Assembly: GCA_039995105.1 (NCBI GenBank)
Contig: CP146203.1
Span: 744,001 to 808,000, forward strand
From: Jonesiaceae bacterium BS-20
Lineage (GTDB): Bacteria > Actinomycetota > Actinomycetes > Actinomycetales > Cellulomonadaceae
DNA: 64,000 bases
Direction of reading: 5' to 3'
Part shown: piece after piece, positions 11,450-18,807 of the stretch
How positions within the stretch are numbered: the stretch's first letter is position 1
Layout of the letters: every line of letters starts with the position of its first letter
Translations under genes and position numbers: made by a program
Notes under the pieces: model-generated
Database searches by the model: none
What the model saw: the letters and a program-made list of their open reading frames with translations, nothing else
What the model was told of the DNA's origin: nothing

Positions 11450-13006
11450 ATGAACGAGCGCTCCACCACACCCCGCAAGGCGGCCATTTACCTCCGCATC
11501 TCGCAGGACCGTGAGATGGACGGGCTCGCCATTGACCGTCAGCGTGAGGACTGCGAGAACCTTGCTCGGTTCCGGCGCTGGGAGGTTGCCGAGACATACG
11601 TCGATCAGTCGAAAAGCGCCACAGACCGGACCACGATCCGTCCGGACTATGACCGCATGGTCGCCGACTACCTGCTTGGGCGGTTCGATGCGATTATCTG
11701 CTACGACCTTGACAGGCTCACCAGACAGCCTCGGCAGTTGGAGGACTGGATCGACGCCGCCGAGCTACGGGGGCTTGCCCTTGTCACAGCTAACGGGGAC
11801 GCTGACCTGTCCACCGACGGTGGGCGAATGTATGCACGCATCAAGGCTGCCGTTGCGCGCGCCGAGATGGAGCGAAAGAGCGCTCGTCAATCTGCCGCAC
11901 AGAGGCAGCGAGCTATGCAGGGGCGTGCCCCCAAAGGTATGCGCCCGCTCGGCTACGCGGTCAACGGTGAAGTGATCCGCGATGAAGCTGAAGTTGTTAA
12001 AGCAATTTACGGCCTGTTCACGAGGAGCGAGCACCCAGAGTCATTACGCTCGCTCGCGCGAGCGCTCAGCGGCGGCAAGAAGATCGAGGGTCTCTCCCCC
12101 CTTCCCAAGCACACGCATACCGTGAGCGTCGAACGGGCAGCCATCCGCGAGCAGCAGGGTCTCGAACCTCGACCGATCGTTGAGGACGGTCCGTGGTCGC
12201 CCTCAACCGTGCTTGGCATTCTGCGGAACCCACGCTATGCGGCGTTGAGCACATATACACCGAAGTTCACTCAGGCGGACGGAAAGCGCCGACGGATGTG
12301 GAAAGCCCAGATTCTCCGTGATGATGCTGGGGAGCCGATCCGAGGGCAGTGGGAACCGGTCGTTAGCGATGAGACATGGTGGAAGGTACAGCAGGTGCTC
12401 GATGATAAGGAGCGCGTGACGAACACATCCGGCTCGACCAAACGCAAACACCTTGGCAGCGGACTCTACCGGTGCGGATACGCCGACGAGGAGACCGGTG
12501 AGCCTTGTGGAAAAAAGGTGACCGGGGCACCGCGTGGGTACAAGTGCGCTGGCCACATCGTTCGCTCGGGTGCTGCCATCGACGATTTTGTGACGGCGGT
12601 CGTCGCGAAGCGTCTTGCATGCAAGGATGCTAGAGCGATGGTCGAGGTCGCAGACGGTGGACCGCACGGGGCCGGCATCGACTCGGCGATCAGCGACCAG
12701 CGGGCGCGAATTCTGCGCGCCGAAGCCGACTACGATGCTGAGATTATTGAGGCGCGCGACCTCAAACGCGTACGGGACGCAGCAGAAGCACGTATCCAAG
12801 AACTGGAGGCCGTGAAGCTTATACAAGGCCGAGTGGGCACGCTGTCTCCGATCTTGGGCGTTGAGGACCCCGCCACCGCGTTCCAGGAGGCGTCGCTTGA
12901 TCTACGTCGTCAGACCATCGATACCCTTGCCACGGTCACGCTTCTTGCCCAGCCGCGCGGGCGCAAGGGGTTTAAGATCGAGTCGGTTGTCGTCGACTGG
13001 AGGTAG
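11450..13006 (+). CDS. Large serine recombinase (site-specific integrase)
   Basis: A 518-residue protein with an N-terminal resolvase domain: AAIYLRISQD (catalytic Ser near residue 18), IDRQREDC, AIICYDLDRLTRQP and the TANGDADLSTDGGRMYARI helix region. A recombinase DNA-binding domain follows (PLGYAVNGEVIRDEAEVV through PRYAALSTYTPK). Then comes a zinc-ribbon-like region (CGYADEETGEPCGKK ... YKCAGH, about 335-370) and a C-terminal coiled coil. It joins attP and attB without needing host factors; reversal normally needs a directionality factor. ATG at 11450, with a TAGCAT -10-like hexamer about 12 bp upstream. In such elements the integrase gene usually lies next to an attachment site, so one element end may be within 11240-11450. 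Confidence 0.92.
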   Translation: MNERSTTPRKAAIYLRISQDREMDGLAIDRQREDCENLARFRRWEVAETYVDQSKSATDRTTIRPDYDRMVADYLLGRFDAIICYDLDRLTRQPRQLEDWIDAAELRGLALVTANGDADLSTDGGRMYARIKAAVARAEMERKSARQSAAQRQRAMQGRAPKGMRPLGYAVNGEVIRDEAEVVKAIYGLFTRSEHPESLRSLARALSGGKKIEGLSPLPKHTHTVSVERAAIREQQGLEPRPIVEDGPWSPSTVLGILRNPRYAALSTYTPKFTQADGKRRRMWKAQILRDDAGEPIRGQWEPVVSDETWWKVQQVLDDKERVTNTSGSTKRKHLGSGLYRCGYADEETGEPCGKKVTGAPRGYKCAGHIVRSGAAIDDFVTAVVAKRLACKDARAMVEVADGGPHGAGIDSAISDQRARILRAEADYDAEIIEARDLKRVRDAAEARIQELEAVKLIQGRVGTLSPILGVEDPATAFQEASLDLRRQTIDTLATVTLLAQPRGRKGFKIESVVVDWR

Positions 13007-13017
13007 GGTTCCCCACG

Positions 13018-13042
13018 ATCTGCCCCGCACAGCGGGGCCGGA
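13018..13042 (+). terminator. Possible terminator after the serine recombinase
   Basis: GCCCCG cacag CGGGGC hairpin shortly after the recombinase stop, without a clear T-run. It may equally be a structured leader ahead of ardA. Confidence 0.35.
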
Positions 13043-13141
13043 AGACCTCCTGAGAGCGGACGGCGCTGCGTAACTGCGTCGATTCACCGAGCACGACTGC
13101 CTGTCGCGCCGCCGCTCTCCCCGACCACGGAGGAGACCGCC

Positions 13142-13693
13142 ATGACCACGTCCATGACCGACACCGCACCCCGCGCCTGGATCGGATGCCTGCACTGCTA
13201 CAACGACGGACGCCTCGTCGGCGAGTGGTTCGACGCCGAGGACGCCGACACCATCACCCTCGCCGACGTCCACGGCGGCCCCGGACGCGTCCGTGAGGGC
13301 TGCGAGGAGCTGTGGGTGATGGACCACGAGAACATCCCGGTCGACGGCGAGATGAGCCCCCACGCCGCCGCTGCGTGGGCTCGTGTGATCCTCGTGGTAC
13401 CCGAACACCAGCGCGGAGCCCTCTGCGCGTGGGTCACCTCCGGAAGCTATGTCTCCGAGGGTACCGGCGACCTGCCGTCGGTCTCGGACTTCGAAGAGCG
13501 CTTCTGCGGCACGTGGGGCAGCTTCCGCGATTTCGCGGAGAACCTGGCCGATGAGATCGATCTCATCCCTTCTAACGCTCCCGAGGAGCTAGAGCGGTAC
13601 TTCAACTGGGACTCATGGACGCGAGACCTGGAACACGACTACACGGTCGTGCGCGCAGACTCTCTGTCTGTCTACGTGTTCCGTGATCTCTGA
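13142..13693 (+). CDS. ardA: Antirestriction protein ArdA
   Basis: A 183-residue strongly acidic protein. Its C-terminal part, EELERYFNWDSWTRDLEHDY followed by VYVFRDL, matches the ArdA pattern (a YFDYEAFARDLE-like helix, then an F/V-F-R ending). ArdA proteins are dimers that mimic DNA shape and charge and block type I restriction enzymes while an incoming element enters a cell. The start is ATG 13142 with AGGAG 6 bp upstream. It lies downstream of the serine recombinase and 12 bp before a small acidic ORF. Its high GC and Asp/Glu-rich composition differ from the neighbouring core genes, consistent with a transferred element. Confidence 0.88.
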   Translation: MTTSMTDTAPRAWIGCLHCYNDGRLVGEWFDAEDADTITLADVHGGPGRVREGCEELWVMDHENIPVDGEMSPHAAAAWARVILVVPEHQRGALCAWVTSGSYVSEGTGDLPSVSDFEERFCGTWGSFRDFAENLADEIDLIPSNAPEELERYFNWDSWTRDLEHDYTVVRADSLSVYVFRDL

Positions 13694-13705
13694 GAGGGGC
13701 TGAGC

Positions 13706-13912
13706 ATGAGTGCAGAATCCAACGCTCGTAGCCACGCTGAGTCGTTCCGCTGGTGGGTCGGCAACCCGGAGATGACCGACGAAGAAGCCCATCTTCAAGA
13801 CCTTCTCGCCTTGCACAAGGCGACCGTCGAGTTGATCCGTCAGCAGCGGGACCTGCTCGGGTACTACGACGCCGATGATGAGCTGTTCGGAGATGACCCC
13901 TACATCGGATGA
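13706..13912 (+). CDS. Small acidic hypothetical protein of the mobile element
   Basis: A 68-residue ORF with ATG at 13706 preceded by GAGGGG. The sequence is acidic and probably helical (DEEAHLQDLLALHKATVELI), ending in an Asp-rich stretch. I do not recognise a family. It follows ardA by 12 bp in the same orientation and is the last gene before the terminator, so it is probably co-transcribed with ardA. The tight spacing, good ribosome site and codon use like ardA argue that it is real. Confidence 0.6.
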   Translation: MSAESNARSHAESFRWWVGNPEMTDEEAHLQDLLALHKATVELIRQQRDLLGYYDADDELFGDDPYIG

Positions 13913-13915
13913 CAT

Positions 13916-13953
13916 GAGAGCACCCCGTGGCCGCAGTCACGGGGTGCTCTCTT
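13916..13953. terminator. Strong terminator hairpin, split from its T-tract by the group II intron
   Basis: A perfect 14-base stem GAGAGCACCCCGTG / CACGGGGTGCTCTC with an 8-base loop, followed by TT at 13952-13953. The intron begins at once. Joining the sequence after the intron (TTTCG...) would restore a CTTTTTCG-type run. It lies between the convergent ardA side and the mob operon. Confidence 0.85.
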
Positions 13954-14281
13954 GTACGCCCGGCATGGGCATTTGCTTGGAGGTGAAAGTCCTCTGGTCG
14001 AGAAGGTGGTTTAAGACCTAGCTAATGGCAACTGCGTCATCAGTGGTTGGGATGAAGCGGTTTTGGCCGTGAGGTTAGGACTGATGGGGCAGGGGTCAGC
14101 AGAGGTCATAGTACTTACCGGGATACGTGTTTGGGTCAGGTGATGACGCCAAGGACGCCCACATTGTTGGGGGTAGGGAAGGGCTGAACGCTGGGAATTG
14201 ATGTTTGAAGCACGGGTTCTCGTGTTCACGTGATAATCGCAGAATACCCATGAACGTGGGGCAGAGAGGGGTAGGGTACCG

Positions 14282-15625
14282 GTGAATCTGGGAGAGTACC
14301 TTCTTGTGCGTAGCGGTGAATCGGCGGCTGGTGGGGATGATATCTGGAACCAACAAGATGATCTGTGGGAACGTGTGTTCTCGCAATCAAACTTGTTGGT
14401 TGCGTTGAAACGTGTTGAGCGTAATAAGGGTGCTGCCGGTGTTGATGGGCTTCAAACGCATGAACTGCGTGACTGGCTCACTGATCACTGGGGAAGTACC
14501 CGGGTTGCTCTTGATGCTGGTACTTATGCGCCGTTGCCGGTGCGTCAGGTGATGATTCCCAAGCCTGATGGTGGGCAGCGGATGTTGGGGGTGCCGTCCG
14601 TGGTGGATCGCTTGATCCAGCAAGCAATCGCGCAAGTCTTATCTCCGGTCTTTGAGCCGGGGTTTGTGCCGGTGTCTTATGGATTTCGGCCGGGTAAAAG
14701 CGCCCACGATGCCGTGAAGGTCGCCCAATTGGTGATCTCCCAGGGCTATCGGTGGGTAGTTGAGGTTGATCTTGATGCGTTCTTTGATCGGGTGAACCAT
14801 GACGTGCTGATGTCCAGAGTTGCGCGGAAGGTGAAAGATAAACGGGTCTTGAAGCTGGTCCGCCGTTATCTTGAAGCGGGAATCATGACGCAGGGTGTTC
14901 GGCGGGAAACGGCGGAAGGAACCCCTCAGGGATCCCCTTTGTCACCGTTACTGTCGAATATCATTCTTGACGATTTTGATCAGGAGTTCTGGTCTCGGAG
15001 GCATCGCTTCGTGCGATACGCCGACGACCTAAGAATCTTTGTGAGATCGAAGAGAGCTGCGATTCGGGTGCTTGAGCAGGCGACGAAAGTCCTTGAAGGG
15101 CGCTTGTTGCTTCGGGTGAACCGACAGAAGTCCACGATTAATCCAGCGAAGGTAGCTACATTGCTGGGTTTCGGGTTCTACTTCGCCAAAGGCGGAGTCG
15201 TGAAGGTGCGGATTGCTCCGAAAGCGTTTACACGTATGAAGGAGCGAATTCGGGAACTGACTTCACGGAAGTGGAGTATCTCGATGGAATATCGCATTCA
15301 AAAGCTGAACCGCTATATCCGGGGTTGGATGGGCTATTTCAGGTTGTCTCAGACACCGGGAAAGTTCACTTATCTAGATCAGTGGTTTCGGCGCAGGATG
15401 CGGCAAATCCGTTGGAAGGAATGGAAGAATCCGCGTACTCGGGTGGCGAATCTGCGGCGGCTTGGAATAGCGTCCGGGAAAGCCTATGAGTGGGGTATGA
15501 CCAGTCGTGCCTACTGGCGGATTGCGAAATCTCCAATCCTTTCACGAGCACTACCTAACGAATACTGGGCAGATCAAGGCCTACTCTCCTTTCGCCATGC
15601 ATGGGATAGGTTTCAAACGACCTAG
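14282..15625 (+). CDS. ltrA: Group II intron reverse transcriptase/maturase
   Basis: A 447-residue intron-encoded protein. Reverse transcriptase blocks are clear: GAAGVDG near residue 50, MIPKPDGGQRMLGVP at 91-105, VDLDAFFDRVNHD near 162, EGTPQGSPLSPLLSNI at 212-227 and the catalytic YADD at 246-249. The maturase (X) domain follows, with the RYIRGWMGYF element near 345. No HNH endonuclease domain follows the short DNA-binding region, as in class C and several other bacterial lineages. It helps the intron RNA to splice and copies it into new sites. GTG start at 14282. All motifs are intact, so the element may be active. Confidence 0.93.
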   Translation: MNLGEYLLVRSGESAAGGDDIWNQQDDLWERVFSQSNLLVALKRVERNKGAAGVDGLQTHELRDWLTDHWGSTRVALDAGTYAPLPVRQVMIPKPDGGQRMLGVPSVVDRLIQQAIAQVLSPVFEPGFVPVSYGFRPGKSAHDAVKVAQLVISQGYRWVVEVDLDAFFDRVNHDVLMSRVARKVKDKRVLKLVRRYLEAGIMTQGVRRETAEGTPQGSPLSPLLSNIILDDFDQEFWSRRHRFVRYADDLRIFVRSKRAAIRVLEQATKVLEGRLLLRVNRQKSTINPAKVATLLGFGFYFAKGGVVKVRIAPKAFTRMKERIRELTSRKWSISMEYRIQKLNRYIRGWMGYFRLSQTPGKFTYLDQWFRRRMRQIRWKEWKNPRTRVANLRRLGIASGKAYEWGMTSRAYWRIAKSPILSRALPNEYWADQGLLSFRHAWDRFQTT

Positions 15626-15627
15626 CG

Positions 15628-15697
15628 AACCGCCGGATGCGGGCCCGCATGTCCGGTGGTGTGAGAGGCGGGAGCTAGACACTCCCGCCTACTCGAT
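15628..15697 (+). ncRNA. Group II intron domains V and VI
   Basis: Domain V: ACCGCCGGA ... TCCGGTGGT outer stem with inner GCGG-gc-CCGC and a two-base bulge on one side (15628-15661). It carries a CGC in the first strand, compatible with the class C catalytic triad. Domain VI follows as GAGGCGGGAG ... CTCCCGCCTAC with the branch-point A expected near its 3' side. This is the catalytic core and branch-point region of the intron. Confidence 0.8.
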
Positions 15698-15706
15698 TTT
15701 CGTCGT

Positions 15707-16663
15707 TCACCAGCCTCGATAGGACTCGTAGAGCTTTCTTCCGGCCCACCAGATGAGCCAGCTGAAGCCTGCGCATCCGCCGAGAGCACCGAGGGCGATC
15801 AACGCCTTCGACCACAACGCGGTAGCCGCAGCGAACGAGTCCCACGTCCAGCCGAGCAGCGGGCCGATACCCAGCATCTGACTGGCACCACCGACCAGAC
15901 CACCGAGCACGATGAACGCAACGGCGAAGGGCACCAGTGCCTGGCAGACCTGACCGATCATCGCCCAGGTCAGCTTGCCCGCGAGCCGCTCGACCCGGCG
16001 CTCAGCCTGCTCAGACGTGGCGATGACCTCCCGAGCGGCTGAGGTCATCTCAGCGAGCTTCTCCGCCCCGAGTCTGCTGACGCGCTCTTCGAGGCCAGCA
16101 ACGATCTGCTCGACCCGCTGGATGGGAGCCTCGACGGCCTTCGCGAGACGAGAGTCGAGGAGCTTCACGGCGTGCTGGGTGAGCTTCTCGGTGTCGATCC
16201 GAACGTTGCCGCGCTTGCGTACGACATCGGCGAGATCATCCGAGGCCGAAGCCATCATCTTCTGCTGCTTGGTGATCGCCTGCATCATCGAGTACGCCAC
16301 GAGATCGGAGCGCGTCACGCTCGACCCATCGGGCAGCTTCACGACGGCGCTGCTGCTCAGCTGCTGCGCGACGCTTGCGAGCGTTTTCTCGATCTCCTGC
16401 AGCCGCTTTTTCATCTCGGCGTCGAGCTGCGGCGTGGAGGGCGGCTCGTGCTGCTGCGAGGTCGACAGGAGATCCATCCTCTTCGTCTGTTCCTCGTCCA
16501 TCACCTTCACGTACTCGGTAAGATTCGTGACTGCCGCCGTCAACTTCCCGATTTGCTGCCTGTCGGCGGCGTGCTCCGAGGTTGAGTTCTCCAACATCCG
16601 CATAGCCAGAGACAGCATTTCCTCCTTCATGTCCTCCTGTTGCATCTTGTCCAGTGCTCCCAT
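15707..16663 (-). CDS. Coiled-coil membrane protein of the mobilization operon (MobB-like position)
   Basis: A 318-residue protein from ATG 16663, with GGAAAGGGA about 6 bp upstream. Residues 1-230 are mostly charged helices with heptad character (long Glu/Arg/Gln stretches). Two or three hydrophobic segments lie at about 237-262 and 280-308, followed by a short basic end. It is probably an inner-membrane protein with a cytoplasmic coiled coil. Its first 428 bp overlap the relaxase gene in another frame, as MobB genes overlap MobA in some mobilizable plasmids, where MobB anchors the relaxase to the membrane or type IV system. That role is inferred from position and topology, not sequence identity. 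Its stop lies 9 bp from the intron end. Confidence 0.68.
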   Translation of the reverse strand: MGALDKMQQEDMKEEMLSLAMRMLENSTSEHAADRQQIGKLTAAVTNLTEYVKVMDEEQTKRMDLLSTSQQHEPPSTPQLDAEMKKRLQEIEKTLASVAQQLSSSAVVKLPDGSSVTRSDLVAYSMMQAITKQQKMMASASDDLADVVRKRGNVRIDTEKLTQHAVKLLDSRLAKAVEAPIQRVEQIVAGLEERVSRLGAEKLAEMTSAAREVIATSEQAERRVERLAGKLTWAMIGQVCQALVPFAVAFIVLGGLVGGASQMLGIGPLLGWTWDSFAAATALWSKALIALGALGGCAGFSWLIWWAGRKLYESYRGW

Positions 16664-17486
16664 GTTTTTTCCCTTTCCGTGAGTGGTAGTCGAATATCGT
16701 TTGTGCGCCCGCTGCCGTGAACTCCGGGGTGAGTCCGGACGCCTTCTTCCGACCGAGTTTCCCGTTGTTCGTGCGACGCATCTTGTAGCTCCAACCGTCG
16801 CGGTTCGTCACCGCGAGCGTGATCCCGTGTTCGGACAGAACCTGCTCGAACACCGCACGATTTACCGATCGCTTGTCAAGTAACGACTCATAGATCTTGT
16901 CGCCGAGCACCTGCTCGAAGCCGCCAGGGGCGAAGGCCTCTCGGCGCAATTCCCAGTCAGGCTTCGGCTCCTCGGGGTCAGGCAGCACCGAGAGACCTTC
17001 ATCCCTCATCAGCTCGTCGTTCAGCTGGCGCAGTCCGTGCTTCCAGGAGGTGTACCGCTGGAGGCTCCTGCCGGTGAAGTTGTCGTGGTTGACCACGAGG
17101 ATGTGCGCGTGCGCATGTCCTCCGGCGGAGTCCTTGTGGACGACGACCATGTAGTCGGCGGAGTGCATGCGCTCGGCCAGCTCGACAGCCAAGTCACGAA
17201 CCCTATCGAGGTCCTCCTGATTGGTCACATCGAACTCGTCGGGATGGAATGCCAGCACGTAGCTCTGAAGCTGGTTTTTCCTTCCGTGTGCCTCGGCCAA
17301 GCGCTCGGCACGCTTGACGAACTCCGCAGGGGTTGAAGCACCGCCCGCCATCTTCATGGCGAACGACGCGGCGCGCGTCCGCCCGTCTTCCTTGAGCTTC
17401 TGCTCGCGCTCAGAGTCCCTGCCGTAGAGGACGTAGCCGACGCTCCCCGAGGCGCTCGTCGAGGGCCTCACGTTGATGGTGCTCAT
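16236..17486 (-). CDS. Relaxase / mobilization nuclease
   Basis: A 416-residue protein with an N-terminal relaxase domain. Tyrosines at 18 and 21 (GYVLYG) are candidates for the nicking residue, and the metal-binding histidine motif is GGHAHAHILVVNHDN (His 124, 126, 128). The three-histidine signature is typical of MOB relaxases that nick oriT and lead the strand during transfer; a MOBP or MOBQ relative seems likely but is not settled. From about residue 270 the protein turns low-complexity and then forms a charged Ala/Arg/Glu helix. That last third lies in the region overlapped by the next gene. The ATG at 17486 overlaps the MobC-like stop by 4 bp. Confidence 0.85.
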   Translation of the reverse strand: MSTINVRPSTSASGSVGYVLYGRDSEREQKLKEDGRTRAASFAMKMAGGASTPAEFVKRAERLAEAHGRKNQLQSYVLAFHPDEFDVTNQEDLDRVRDLAVELAERMHSADYMVVVHKDSAGGHAHAHILVVNHDNFTGRSLQRYTSWKHGLRQLNDELMRDEGLSVLPDPEEPKPDWELRREAFAPGGFEQVLGDKIYESLLDKRSVNRAVFEQVLSEHGITLAVTNRDGWSYKMRRTNNGKLGRKKASGLTPEFTAAGAQTIFDYHSRKGKKHGSTGQDATGGHEGGNAVSGYADVGELNLGARRRQAANREVDGGSHESYRVREGDGRGTDEEDGSPVDLAAARAALHAAARRRDEKAAAGDRENARKRRAAAEQQRRREAARWVERDALRSRGVLDDAGDHQAAEDDGFGLG

Positions 17487-18163
17487 GTCCGCGTCCGATC
17501 ACCGAGAGAGGCACGCACGTCATCCACCGCAGCCATCACCTCGCGCAGGAGACCGTCATCGACGGCAGCACCCCGGCGCAGTGCCTGGTTGAGGTTCACC
17601 CCAACACGACGGAGCTGGTCAACTGCCGGAGCAAGGATGGTAAGCGCCACGCCCTTCTCTCCGGCACATGCCTCCAGCGACTCGACCTTGGCCGACCGAG
17701 CATCCAGTGCATCGAGCATGACTGCGCGAGCCCACGCGCTTGGCTTCACGCTGAGCACCCGAGCACGGCGACGGATCGCATCGCGATCAGCCACCGTCAA
17801 CCGCACGTCGAGAGAGACCTCCCGTCGACGGCTGTTCCGAGGCTCCACCGGAGCCTCGTCCGACCCTGTCAGCTCCGCATCGCCCCGACCGGTGTTCACC
17901 TTGGAGTCGTGGTGCTGCTGCGCTGACAGAGCCGGGTCTTCCTCCCATCCCTCCGACCGATCCCGACCAGCGTTGCCATGGGTGTCGGGCTCGGTCTCCT
18001 GGGTGTACGGAAGACAGCCAGCAGGGTTCTTGTCGGACATTTCGCTAGCGCTCATGTCTTCCAAGAACCGCTGGCCTCCGTCCTCGCTCGCTACGCTCCC
18101 TGCGGGCGGAGGGTACCCGGGACGCTGGCGCAAGTCCCGGATCGGAGCCGTCAGCCGTTCCAC
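17483..18163 (-). CDS. mobC: MobC-like relaxosome accessory protein
   Basis: A 226-residue protein. The first ~115 residues are polar and disordered. Residues ~117-150 look like a ribbon-helix-helix segment (VSLDVRLTVADRDAIRRRA). The C-terminal part has LRRVGVNLNQALRRG, which matches the MobC-family signature (LxRxGxNLNQ). MobC proteins bind near oriT and help the relaxase open the nick site. The start could be internal (ATG around residue 37 or 42), because the upstream part overlaps the small-protein gene by 12 bp and is not conserved-looking. It is coupled to the relaxase by an ATGA overlap. Confidence 0.78.
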   Translation of the reverse strand: MERLTAPIRDLRQRPGYPPPAGSVASEDGGQRFLEDMSASEMSDKNPAGCLPYTQETEPDTHGNAGRDRSEGWEEDPALSAQQHHDSKVNTGRGDAELTGSDEAPVEPRNSRRREVSLDVRLTVADRDAIRRRARVLSVKPSAWARAVMLDALDARSAKVESLEACAGEKGVALTILAPAVDQLRRVGVNLNQALRRGAAVDDGLLREVMAAVDDVRASLGDRTRT

Positions 18164-18474
18164 GGTGCCGCCTCCTCATGTTCAGAGTCGACAGCCTGTG
18201 CGGCAGCCTCGTCGACCACATCACTCGAACGCGATGCAGCCTTCTTAGCCCGCTTGGCCCGCTTGTCGCGCTCGGCCGCGAGAAGCTCAGCCGCCTCCTT
18301 CGCGAGGCCGTCGTAAAGATCGGGGTGCTCCTCGCGGAGCAGCTCGATGACCCGCGCGTCAACGCGGCGCTGCTCTTCCGCAGCAGCACGCTTGAGCCTC
18401 GCGATACGGTCGGCTGCGCGGCGGCGCTCCTGCACGATCAGCTCGTCGAAGTTGGTGGAGATGTTGTTCGTCAT
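18151..18474 (-). CDS. Small charged coiled-coil protein of the mobilization operon
   Basis: A 107-residue protein from ATG 18474, chosen because GGAAGGAA lies 6 bp upstream and the start is 2 bp after the DUF3223 stop. It begins MTNNISTNFDELIVQERRRA and continues as Arg/Lys/Glu/Ala-rich helix (RIARLKRAAAEEQRR), ending acidic. I do not recognise a family. Its size, charge and place just before mobC suggest a DNA-binding or relaxosome-structural role, but this is inference only. Confidence 0.6.
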   Translation of the reverse strand: MTNNISTNFDELIVQERRRAADRIARLKRAAAEEQRRVDARVIELLREEHPDLYDGLAKEAAELLAAERDKRAKRAKKAASRSSDVVDEAAAQAVDSEHEEAAPWNG

Positions 18475-18476
18475 GG

Positions 18477-18797
18477 TCAGTTCCTTCCGATTGAACGGCC
18501 GACCGGCCGCAGGTTTGTGATGCATTTCTTGATGGACCAGTTGTCGTCCGTGCCGTCCTCGTGGAGCACGAGGAAGTTCCTCGTGCCCCATTCAGGGATG
18601 AGGGCGACGATGATCGCGGAGATGCCGACGCCGTGCTTGCGGTCGGCCTCTGGATGATGGGCGAGGAGGTCGCGGGCGAACGAATCATCGGGACCGTTCA
18701 GAACCTCTCCGAGGCCCGAGCGGTTCAGCACGGCGCTGGCGTGCTTGGCGATCGCCTGTTTGGTCGGGAACGTGAGTCCTCCGAGGATGTAGCTCAT
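18477..18797 (-). CDS. DUF3223 (DCL-like) domain protein
   Basis: A 106-residue protein from ATG 18797 (GAGG 8 bp upstream; a second ATG two codons earlier is too close to that site). It matches the DUF3223 pattern: an N-terminal FPTKQAIAKHASAVLNR helix, DDSFARDLLAHHPEADRKHGVG, then IPEWGTRNFLVLHEDG and FSIKKCI-like SIKKCITNL. The family also occurs as the DeCL domain at the end of plant RNA polymerase IV/V subunits and in plant plastid rRNA maturation proteins. Its bacterial function is unknown. It lies 10 bp after the DNA polymerase, inside the replication-mobilization operon, which hints at a nucleic-acid role. Confidence 0.8.
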   Translation of the reverse strand: MSYILGGLTFPTKQAIAKHASAVLNRSGLGEVLNGPDDSFARDLLAHHPEADRKHGVGISAIIVALIPEWGTRNFLVLHEDGTDDNWSIKKCITNLRPVGRSIGRN

Positions 18798-18807
18798 CGT
18801 CATCACC

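Larger units (their letters stand above)
13954..15697 (+). mobile_element. Group II intron (probably class C-like) inserted after a terminator stem
   Basis: The 5' end GTACGCCCGGC at 13954 resembles the GTGCG-type start of bacterial group II introns. About 330 bases of structured RNA (domains I-III) precede a maturase ORF in domain IV. Domain V (15628-15661) and a GC-rich domain VI hairpin follow, and the 3' end is probably CTACTCGAT at about 15697. The total is about 1.74 kb. Class C introns are known to insert 3' of terminator hairpins, and this one starts two bases after a perfect 14-bp stem. The boundary bases are inferred from motif likeness; exact exon-binding sites were not worked out. 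Confidence 0.85.
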
